Positions 1 to 5,803 of a stretch of 8,847 nucleotides of DNA are shown one piece after another. Under the pieces are notes generated by a model. It was not told the DNA's origin. It saw nothing but the letters and a program-made list of their open reading frames with translations, and did not search any database. Made by a program: the position numbers and the translations under genes. How positions within the stretch are numbered: the stretch's first letter is position 1; each line of letters opens with the position of its first letter. Source of the DNA: Frankia sp. Lineage in GTDB: Bacteria > Actinomycetota > Actinomycetes > Frankiales > Frankiaceae. Location: positions 1 through 8,847 of the forward strand of contig JADGHD010000170.1 in assembly GCA_019689615.1 (NCBI GenBank), given 5' to 3'.

Positions 1-170
1 GCCCGGGCCCGCCCGGCCACGTCGACGTTCGTGGACCCGGTCTCGGCGACCACCTCCACCCGCAGCCCGGCCGGCCGGGCTGCCTCCGCCAGCGCCGCCG
101 GGTCGAGCGGGTCGGCGATGGGCTGGTCAACCGGCGTTGGCCGGGCAGCCGGCGCGGTCTCCTTGGTCAC
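1..170 (-). CDS. birA: Biotin--[acetyl-CoA carboxylase] ligase, N-terminal part (cut by window edge)
   Basis: Reading the minus strand from a GTG at 170 gives 56 codons that run off the left edge with no stop. Residues 38-56 read V-E-V-V-A-E-T-G-S-T-N-V-D-V-A-G-R-A-R. The E-T-G-S-T-N core (residues 43-48) is the substrate-loop signature at the start of the biotin/lipoyl protein ligase domain (compare S-T-N in E. coli BirA). In this family the enzyme makes biotinyl-5'-AMP and transfers biotin to the carrier lysine of carboxylases. There is no room for an N-terminal DNA-binding domain before the motif, so this is a group I ligase, probably not a repressor. It is divergent from the carboxylase beta gene, the same arrangement as birA-accD5 in mycobacteria, so its substrate is likely the alpha subunit encoded at 2322-4091. 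No strong Shine-Dalgarno precedes the GTG, so the exact start is uncertain. The catalytic GRGRRG-type loop lies outside the window. Confidence 0.86.
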   Translation of the reverse strand, partial: MTKETAPAARPTPVDQPIADPLDPAALAEAARPAGLRVEVVAETGSTNVDVAGRAR

Positions 171-208
171 CCGCCCAGCCTGCCAGGCCAGCCCGGCAGT
201 CGGCAGCG

Positions 209-224
209 AGTGAAAAACATCACA
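209..224. promoter_or_regulatory. CRP/GlxR-like binding site in the birA-pccB divergent region
   Basis: The sequence here is AGTGA-AAAACA-TCACA. It matches the CRP-family consensus TGTGA-N6-TCACA in 9 of 10 half-site bases with the correct 6-nt spacer. It is an A/T-rich island in very GC-rich surroundings and lies in the 139-bp region between the two divergent starts. Its centre (216.5) is about 93 bp upstream of the predicted pccB transcription start and about 46 bp upstream of the birA GTG. Actinobacteria use CRP/GlxR-type cAMP-responsive regulators with this consensus; that this site is bound is inference. Confidence 0.45.
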
Positions 225-272
225 TGACTGTCCGGGCGAAGGGCCTGTGGTTGAGACGGAGTGCACGGAATC

Positions 273-284
273 TCGCACGTGCGA
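273..284. promoter_or_regulatory. Perfect 12-bp palindrome upstream of pccB (candidate operator)
   Basis: TCGCACGTGCGA is a perfect 12-bp palindrome. It sits 12 bp upstream of the putative -10 box of pccB (297-302), where the -35 element would be, and no TTGACA-like hexamer is present at the expected spacing. This position would suit a dimeric repressor or an activator that replaces -35 recognition. The regulator is not identifiable from the sequence, and short palindromes are fairly common in GC-rich DNA. Confidence 0.3.
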
Positions 285-296
285 CCACGGTGGCCG

Positions 297-302
297 TACG
301 CT
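297..302 (+). promoter_or_regulatory. Putative -10 box of pccB (leaderless arrangement)
   Basis: TACGCT fits the actinobacterial -10 pattern TANNNT. It ends 7 nt before the ATG at 310, so transcription would be expected to begin at or next to the A of the start codon. No Shine-Dalgarno precedes that ATG, which agrees with a leaderless mRNA. Assignment rests on spacing and motif only. Confidence 0.4.
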
Positions 303-309
303 GCCGCGC

Positions 310-1911
<1,602 letters not shown>

Positions 1912-1919
1912 GAGGAGCA

Positions 1920-2192
1920 GTGGCCAACGCCGACACCGACGGCGCGGCCGGGCAGCCCGGCGACCCCGGCGGCTCCGGCCGGCCGCTGCTGCGGCTGGTG
2001 CGCGGCGACGCGACCCCCGAGGAGATCGCCGCCCTGGTCGCGGTGCTCACGGCGCGGGCAGCGGCCGCCGCCGCGCCGCCACCCCCGCCGCCGCGGTCGC
2101 TGTGGGCCGACCCGAGCCACGCGCTGCGCACCCCGCTCGCCCCCGGCCCGGACGGCTGGCGGCGGGCAGGCAGGGCAGCCGGGCTGCGCTAG
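1920..2192 (+). CDS. accE: Acyl-CoA carboxylase epsilon subunit
   Basis: This small gene encodes 90 residues from a GTG preceded by GGAGGAG at 1911-1917, which overlaps the end of the pccB stop codon. The product shows the ACC epsilon layout: a disordered N-terminus; a short strand-helix core with L-L-R-L-V-R-G-D at 23-30 and T-P-E-E-I-A-A-L-V at 32-40; an Ala/Pro-rich linker that includes six prolines in a row (53-58); and a C-terminal tail with Trp62, Arg70 and Trp80 in the family pattern W...R...P-G-P-x-x-W-R. In actinobacteria this subunit stabilises the alpha-beta carboxylase complex and raises its activity; it has no catalytic role of its own. Eight bp separate it from pccB, so it should be made from the same mRNA. 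At 90 residues it is short; mycobacterial AccE5 is longer mainly through its disordered N-terminus. Confidence 0.93.
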   Translation: MANADTDGAAGQPGDPGGSGRPLLRLVRGDATPEEIAALVAVLTARAAAAAAPPPPPPRSLWADPSHALRTPLAPGPDGWRRAGRAAGLR

Positions 2193-2222
2193 CGCCAGGC
2201 GGCGGGCGCGCCGGCCCTGGCG
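2193..2222 (+). terminator. Hairpin directly after accE (possible terminator or attenuator)
   Basis: Immediately after the accE stop, 2193-2199 pairs with 2216-2222 over 7 bp without mismatch. Inside, 2201-2204 pairs with 2209-2212 over 4 bp around a 4-nt loop. No U-tract follows, as is common in high-GC actinobacteria. It may reduce read-through into the alpha-subunit gene, which appears to have its own promoter-like box further on. Strength cannot be judged by eye. Confidence 0.4.
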
Positions 2223-2277
2223 GCAAGCGCCGAAGGTCCAGAGGTAGAGATCGAGTCAGCAGCAACCTCAGCGGTGC

Positions 2278-2297
2278 GCCCGAGCCTAGACTCGGGC
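2278..2297 (+). promoter_or_regulatory. Putative accA promoter box inside an inverted repeat
   Basis: TAGACT at 2287-2292 fits TANNNT and would place a transcription start near 2299, about 22 nt before the GTG of the alpha-subunit gene. The box is embedded in a perfect 7-bp inverted repeat, GCCCGAG (2278-2284) and CTCGGGC (2291-2297), with a 6-nt loop. The repeat could be an operator overlapping the promoter or, if transcription comes from accE, an RNA hairpin. No clear -35 element is visible. Confidence 0.35.
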
Positions 2298-2321
2298 AGG
2301 CCGGACGAGGACGGGAGGAAC

Positions 2322-4091
2322 GTGCGTAAGATCCTCATCGCCAACCGCGGCGAGATCGCCGTCCGGGTGGCGCGGGCCTGCAAGGACGCCGGGTACGCCA
2401 GCGTCGCCGTCTATGCCGAGCCCGATATCGACGCCCTGCACGTTCGGGTCGCCGACGAGGCGTACGCGCTCGGCGGGTCGACCCCCGGCGACTCCTACCT
2501 CCGCATCGACAAGATCCTCGAGATCGCGCAGCGGTCCGGCGCGGACGCGGTCCACCCCGGCTACGGCTTCCTCGCCGAGAACGCCGACTTCGCCGATGCC
2601 GTCATCGCGGCCGGGCTGACCTGGATCGGCCCGCCGCCGGACGCGATCCGCCGGCTCGGTGACAAGACCGCCGCCCGCCACATCGCGCTGTCCGTCGGCG
2701 CCCCGCTGGCCCCCGGCACCGCCGACCCGGTCTCCGGCGTCGACGAGGTGCTCGCGTTCGCCGACGAGCACGGGCTGCCGGTCGCGATCAAGGCGGCGTT
2801 CGGCGGCGGTGGCCGCGGCCTGAAGGTCGCCTGGACCCGCGAGGAGCTGCCAGAGCTCTACGAGAGCGCGGTCCGCGAGGCGACCGCCGCGTTCGGCCGC
2901 GGCGAGTGCTTCGTCGAGCGCTACCTCGACCAGCCGCGGCACGTGGAGACCCAGATCCTCGCCGACACCCACGGCAACGTGGTCGTGGTCGGCACCCGCG
3001 ACTGCTCGCTGCAGCGCCGCTACCAGAAGCTGGTCGAGGAGGCGCCCGCGCCGTTCCTCACCCCGGCCCAGCTCGAGCAGCTCTACGACGCGTCGAAGAA
3101 GATCGCCAAGGATGCCGGCTACGTCGGCGCCGGGACCTGCGAGTTCCTGGTCGCCAAGGACGGGATGATCAGCTTCCTGGAGGTCAACACCCGGCTGCAG
3201 GTCGAGCACCCGGTAACCGAGGAGGTCGCCGGCATCGACCTGGTCCGGGAGATGTTCCGGATCGCCGAGGGCGAGGAGCTGGGCTACACCGACCCGCCCG
3301 CGCGCGGCCACTCGATCGAGTTCCGGATCAACGGCGAGGACCCGGGCCGCAGCTTCCTGCCCGCGCCCGGCACCGTGACCAGGCTGGTCCTGCCGACCGG
3401 CCCGGGCGTGCGGGTCGACACCGGCATCGAGAGCGGCAGCGTCATCGGCGGCCAGTTCGACTCGCTGCTCGCCAAGCTCATCGTCACCGGCGCCACCCGC
3501 CAGCAGGCGCTGGAGCGGGCCCGCCGGGCCCTCGACGAGATGGTCGTCGAGGGCATGGCGACCGTGCTGCCGTTCCACCGCGCGGTGGTGCGCGACCCGG
3601 CCTTCGCCCCCGGGCCGCCGGACGAGCCGTTCCGCGTGCACAACCGCTGGATCGAGACCGAGTTCAGCAACGAGATCCCGCCGTTCTCCGGCGGCGCGGA
3701 CGCCGAGGACGAGCAGGCCCCGCGCGAGACCGTCGTGGTCGAGGTCGGCGGCAAGCGGCTGGAGGTCACCCTGCCGGCCGGGCTCGGCGCATCCGCCGCG
3801 GGCGGCAACGGTGGCGGCGCGCGCGCCGCCACGCCGAGGCGCAAGGCCAGCGCGAAGAAGGGCCCCGCCGTCACCGGTAACGCGCTGACCAGCCCGATGC
3901 AGGGCACGATCGTCAAGGTCGCGGTCGCCGACGGCGACACGGTGTCCGCCGGTGACCTGATCGTCGTCCTTGAGGCGATGAAGATGGAGCAGCCGATCAA
4001 CGCCCACCGCGACGGCGTCGTCACCAACCTCAGCGCCACCGTCGGCGCCGTCGTCCCCAGCGGCGCCGTGCTGTGCGAGATCAAGGACTGA
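2322..4091 (+). CDS. accA3: Acyl-CoA carboxylase alpha subunit: biotin carboxylase + biotin carrier protein
   Basis: The 589-residue protein fuses an ATP-grasp biotin carboxylase to a biotin carrier domain. It carboxylates its own biotin with ATP and bicarbonate and delivers it to the beta subunit. Visible parts, in order: K-I-L-I-A-N-R-G-E-I-A at 3-13; an ATP-binding glycine loop at 160-166 after Lys157; E-V-N-T-R-L-Q-V-E-H-P at 287-297, in which Glu287, Asn289, Arg291, Gln293, Val294 and Glu295 line up with the catalytic set of E. coli AccC shifted by one; an Ala/Gly/Lys-rich flexible linker around 490-525; and a biotinyl domain with E-A-M-K-M-E-Q. Lys554 is the biotinylation site, 35 residues from the C-terminus as usual. 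The GTG at 2322 has a near-ideal GGGAGGA at 2313-2319 and matches the family start; an upstream GTG at 2274 would add 16 non-homologous residues. The gene lies 129 bp after accE and may also be transcribed separately. The alpha subunit is likely shared by several beta subunits in the cell, as AccA3 is in mycobacteria. Confidence 0.97.
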   Translation: MRKILIANRGEIAVRVARACKDAGYASVAVYAEPDIDALHVRVADEAYALGGSTPGDSYLRIDKILEIAQRSGADAVHPGYGFLAENADFADAVIAAGLTWIGPPPDAIRRLGDKTAARHIALSVGAPLAPGTADPVSGVDEVLAFADEHGLPVAIKAAFGGGGRGLKVAWTREELPELYESAVREATAAFGRGECFVERYLDQPRHVETQILADTHGNVVVVGTRDCSLQRRYQKLVEEAPAPFLTPAQLEQLYDASKKIAKDAGYVGAGTCEFLVAKDGMISFLEVNTRLQVEHPVTEEVAGIDLVREMFRIAEGEELGYTDPPARGHSIEFRINGEDPGRSFLPAPGTVTRLVLPTGPGVRVDTGIESGSVIGGQFDSLLAKLIVTGATRQQALERARRALDEMVVEGMATVLPFHRAVVRDPAFAPGPPDEPFRVHNRWIETEFSNEIPPFSGGADAEDEQAPRETVVVEVGGKRLEVTLPAGLGASAAGGNGGGARAATPRRKASAKKGPAVTGNALTSPMQGTIVKVAVADGDTVSAGDLIVVLEAMKMEQPINAHRDGVVTNLSATVGAVVPSGAVLCEIKD

Positions 4092-4112
4092 CGCGCGGCG
4101 CCACGTCGTGAG

Positions 4113-4150
4113 GTCACCGGCGCGTCGCCACCCGGCGGCGCGCCGGTGGC
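4113..4150 (+). terminator. Strong intrinsic-type hairpin ending the carboxylase block
   Basis: Positions 4113-4129 pair with 4134-4150 to form a continuous 17-bp stem (15 Watson-Crick pairs, 2 G-U) closed by the tetraloop ACCC at 4130-4133. It starts 21 nt after the alpha-subunit stop. There is no U-tract, as expected for actinobacterial terminators of the stem-only kind. It also separates the carboxylase genes from the next promoter. Confidence 0.75.
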
Positions 4151-4166
4151 GTCTGTCCGGGCTTCG

Positions 4167-4172
4167 TAGGCT
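4167..4172 (+). promoter_or_regulatory. Putative -10 box for the DUF5313-like gene (leaderless arrangement)
   Basis: TAGGCT fits TANNNT and ends 6 nt before the ATG at 4179, so transcription would start at or next to the start codon. There is no Shine-Dalgarno in the 6-nt gap or just upstream. The 9-mer CGTAGGCTC around it recurs at 5532-5540 in the leader of lpdA, and the pccB box is the closely related CGTACGCT. Confidence 0.5.
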
Positions 4173-4178
4173 CATCCC

Positions 4179-4787
4179 ATGGACGTGGGTAAGGAGCCGG
4201 CGGCCGCCGGCACGCCGGCCGCCGAGGCGCAGCCGGCGGCGGCCCCGAAGACCTCGACCGGGGCGCCGACCACGACGCCGCAGGCGCCAGCGGCCGCGGC
4301 TGACGCGACGCCGGCGGCGGCCGGGCCGGCCGCGCCCGCCGCACCCGTGGCGCCGCCGCTGTCCGGGCGGATCCTGTACCTGTTCGGGGGCACGCTGCCG
4401 ACCCGCTACACCGAGTGGGTCTCGCGCGACCTGACCGGCCCGGGGTGGCGGCGGCGGCAGTCGTTGCGGCCGGTGCTGATGATGCTGCCGTTCGCGATCG
4501 TGTTCGCGCTGCTGCCCGGACAGCTCGGGATCCGGATGATGCTGGTCGGCTTCCTGCTGATCGCCTCGCTCGGGATCGGCGTCGCCACCAGCGGCCACTT
4601 CCGCAACCGCCGGCTCGTCCAGCACGGCTTCCCGCCCGTGTTCCCCGAGGAGGAGGACGAGGGCGACGACGCCTGGCCGCCCACCGCCACGGCGCCGACG
4701 CGCGGCGGCGCTGCCCACCCGGCCGCCGCGGAGCGCCCCCGCGGCGACGACGCCGACCCGGACGACCCGGCGGGCTTCAACGCCTAG
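4179..4787 (+). CDS. DUF5313-like two-helix membrane protein of unknown function
   Basis: The 202-residue product has three parts. Residues 1-60 are a low-complexity Ala/Pro/Thr-rich tail, probably disordered. The conserved core (about 63-153) contains R-I-L-Y-L-F-G-G-T-L-P-T-R-Y-T-E-W-V at 64-81 and D-L-T-G-P-G-W-R at 84-91, then two hydrophobic segments (about 96-113 and 117-137) joined by a tight L-P-G-Q-L-G turn, and N-R-R-L-V-Q-H-G-F-P at 143-152. Residues 157-202 are acidic and Pro-rich. The core pattern matches what I recall of the actinobacterial DUF5313 family, which has no assigned function; both tails are probably cytoplasmic because the flanks of the helical hairpin are Arg-rich. 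It sits behind the carboxylase terminator with its own promoter-like box and is convergent with the next gene, so no operon partner suggests a role. The ATG at 4179 is preferred because of the promoter spacing. Confidence 0.8.
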   Translation: MDVGKEPAAAGTPAAEAQPAAAPKTSTGAPTTTPQAPAAAADATPAAAGPAAPAAPVAPPLSGRILYLFGGTLPTRYTEWVSRDLTGPGWRRRQSLRPVLMMLPFAIVFALLPGQLGIRMMLVGFLLIASLGIGVATSGHFRNRRLVQHGFPPVFPEEEDEGDDAWPPTATAPTRGGAAHPAAAERPRGDDADPDDPAGFNA

Positions 4788-4788
4788 C

Positions 4789-4815
4789 GCCTGGCCGGCG
4801 GCGCTCCGGCCGGGC
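4789..4815. terminator. Bidirectional hairpin between convergent genes
   Basis: Positions 4789-4798 pair with 4806-4815 to give a 10-bp stem (one G-U) with a 7-nt loop. It lies 1 nt past the stop of the DUF5313-like gene and 14 nt past the stop of the convergent cyclotransferase-like gene, so it can serve both transcripts. Confidence 0.6.
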
Positions 4816-4829
4816 CGTCCGGTCCGCGG

Positions 4830-5288
4830 CTAGGCCGTCGGCCGGGCGCGCAGCTCGGCGACGTAGTCGGCCGGGGCGCCGGCCTTCTCCGCGCCGTCGG
4901 CGATCTGCTGCAGGTAGCGCGCCGACGGCAGGCCGCCCTCGTAGGCGTCCAGCACGTAGGTCCAGGCGAGCACGTCGCCGTCGAGCGTCGACACCCGCAC
5001 CCGGATCCGGGTGTACAGGCCGGTGTCCGCGCCCTCCCAGATGTCGAGCCGCTCCAGGTCGTACCGGTCAAGGTCGTAGAGCAGCACGTACACCCGGCCG
5101 CCCGGGTGCGGCACGATCGTCGCCAGCGCGCCGTCCCAGCCGAGGTTCTCCCCGCCGAAGGTGAGCCGCCACCCGGTGAGCCAGCCGGTGCCGGTGACCG
5201 GCGAATGCGGGGCGCGCTCCTTCATGGTCGTCGGGTCGAGGTTGTTCGCGTACGCTGCGTACAAACTCGTCTCGGCATTCTGGTTCAT
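4830..5288 (-). CDS. Gamma-glutamylcyclotransferase-fold protein
   Basis: The 152-residue product has the actinobacterial version of the GGCT/AIG2-like fold. Its first strand carries Y-A-A-Y-A-N-N-L-D (10-18), corresponding to the substrate loop usually written Y-G-S-N-L. G-T-G-W-L-T-G-W-R-L-T-F-G-G-E follows at 33-47. L-D-I-W-E-G at 81-86 supplies Glu85, which matches the acid/base glutamate of the family. Y-E-G-G-L-P-S-A-R-Y-L and A-P-A-D-Y-V in the C-terminal third are typical of the actinobacterial subgroup. Characterised relatives convert gamma-glutamyl-amino acids or amines to 5-oxoproline plus the free amine. Actinobacteria mostly use mycothiol rather than glutathione, so the true substrate is unknown. 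The ATG at 5288 is chosen because it is just upstream of the conserved strand; GAGAG about 7 nt before it is a weak ribosome site. It stands alone, convergent with the upstream membrane-protein gene. Confidence 0.88.
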   Translation of the reverse strand: MNQNAETSLYAAYANNLDPTTMKERAPHSPVTGTGWLTGWRLTFGGENLGWDGALATIVPHPGGRVYVLLYDLDRYDLERLDIWEGADTGLYTRIRVRVSTLDGDVLAWTYVLDAYEGGLPSARYLQQIADGAEKAGAPADYVAELRARPTA

Positions 5289-5391
5289 CGGCGTCTCTCA
5301 TCCCATCGCCCGCGCCAGGAGTACTGCCCAGACCGGTACACGCGGCATGCACGGCTGGCCCGGGCCGGCACGCGTGGGACGCACCAGGACT

Positions 5392-5416
5392 CGGTGCGCC
5401 GTGACCCGGCGCACCG
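5392..5416. repeat. Inverted repeat, possible hairpin
   Basis: CGGTGCGCC (5392-5400) and GGCGCACCG (5408-5416) are perfect 9-bp reverse complements separated by GTGACCC. The right arm runs straight into GTGAC-T-GTCAC (5416-5426). It could be an operator, a terminator-like structure or part of a small RNA; nothing in the sequence decides. Confidence 0.45.
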
Positions 5417-5462
5417 TGACTGTCACATCACAGGTCGGCGGCCACGCCCGGGCGAGCGCACA

Positions 5463-5474
5463 CGGATCGGCGGG
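5463..5474 (+). repeat. Direct repeat copy 1 (CGGATCGGCGGG)
   Basis: The 12-mer CGGATCGGCGGG occurs here and again at 5703-5714, exactly 240 bp apart, both in the lpdA upstream region. Similarity extends leftwards imperfectly (CGAGCGCACA before copy 1, CGAGGCGCG before copy 2). This could be a pair of protein-binding sites or chance in a GC-rich background. Confidence 0.35.
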
Positions 5475-5533
5475 GCCGGTGTCGCCCCGTCATTATGCGA
5501 CCGGTGACCAGGCCGGCCACACGGGGCTTTCCG

Positions 5534-5539
5534 TAGGCT
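5534..5539 (+). promoter_or_regulatory. Candidate distal -10 box for lpdA
   Basis: TAGGCT occurs within CGTAGGCTC, identical to the 9-mer around the -10 box at 4167-4172 and preceded in both cases by GGGCTT. If it is a promoter, transcription would begin near 5546 and leave a leader of about 258 nt before the lpdA GTG. No -35 hexamer is evident. Confidence 0.3.
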
Positions 5540-5641
5540 CGCCACCCAGCGGCCCTGGTCAGGCCGTGACGCGCCGGGCCGCCCTGCCCAGGGAAAGGCC
5601 GGGGCCGGCCGTCTCGGCCCGGCTGGCGGCCCGCTGACGGT

Positions 5642-5656
5642 CGGCACGACGTGCCG
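5642..5656. promoter_or_regulatory. 15-bp dyad upstream of lpdA (candidate operator)
   Basis: CGGCAC-GAC-GTGCCG is a perfect 6-bp inverted repeat with a 3-nt spacer, about 150 bp upstream of the lpdA start. Its CAC...GTG core resembles the palindrome at 273-284 upstream of pccB, but the spacing differs, so a shared regulator is only a possibility. Confidence 0.3.
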
Positions 5657-5702
5657 GAACGGCATCCGGTCTGCCGCCTGGTCACAGCCCGGCCGAGGCG
5701 CG

Positions 5703-5714
5703 CGGATCGGCGGG
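5703..5714 (+). repeat. Direct repeat copy 2 (CGGATCGGCGGG)
   Basis: This is the second copy of the 12-mer at 5463-5474. It lies about 90 bp before the lpdA start codon, a position suitable for a regulator site. Confidence 0.35.
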
Positions 5715-5803
5715 CAAGATGGAGCAGGGAAGATGTTCACGGCATGCGCCGTGCGCCAACCAACCGGGCCGATGGCGGTGAGCGGCCGGGCGAGGAGGGA
5801 ACT

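Larger units (their letters stand above)
5289..5803. other. 515-bp gene-free divergent region rich in repeats
   Basis: No credible coding region was found in this stretch between the divergent starts of the cyclotransferase-like gene and lpdA; the open frames across it have no recognisable protein pattern or ribosome site. It holds a 9-bp inverted repeat with a 7-nt loop (5392-5400 with 5408-5416), the overlapping dyad GTGAC-T-GTCAC (5416-5426), a copy of the CGTAGGCTC box (5532-5540), the dyad CCCTG-CC-CAGGG (5582-5593), the dyad CGGCAC-GAC-GTGCCG (5642-5656) and a 12-bp direct repeat (5463-5474 and 5703-5714). On the minus strand, CATAAT (complement of 5493-5498) resembles a -10 box for the cyclotransferase-like gene, but no good -35 is seen. 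Confidence 0.6.

Noticed and set aside
251..256. TTGAGA as the -35 box of pccB
   Set aside because: It is 40 bp from the TACGCT box, far beyond the 16-19 bp range, and no better -10 is found at the proper distance.
247..309. Upstream GTG start for pccB
   Set aside because: It adds 21 residues unlike family members, its GAAGGG is only 3 nt from the GTG, and a -10-like box lies between it and the ATG at 310. Not fully excluded.
2286..4718. 810-codon minus-strand open frame opposite the alpha-subunit and DUF5313-like genes
   Set aside because: It is the shadow of two clearly homologous plus-strand genes, with low-complexity composition and no ribosome site.
5416..5432. CRP-like site in the lpdA upstream region (GTGA...TCACA)
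   Set aside because: The half-sites are spaced 3 or 8 nt apart rather than 6, so it does not fit CRP.
5161..5637. 158-codon plus-strand open frame running into the noncoding region
   Set aside because: It overlaps the cyclotransferase-like gene antisense, has no ribosome site and shows no recognisable protein features.
5744..5803. Upstream ATG start for lpdA
   Set aside because: The strong GAGGAGG directly before the GTG at 5804 and the family start at the FAD motif favour 5804.
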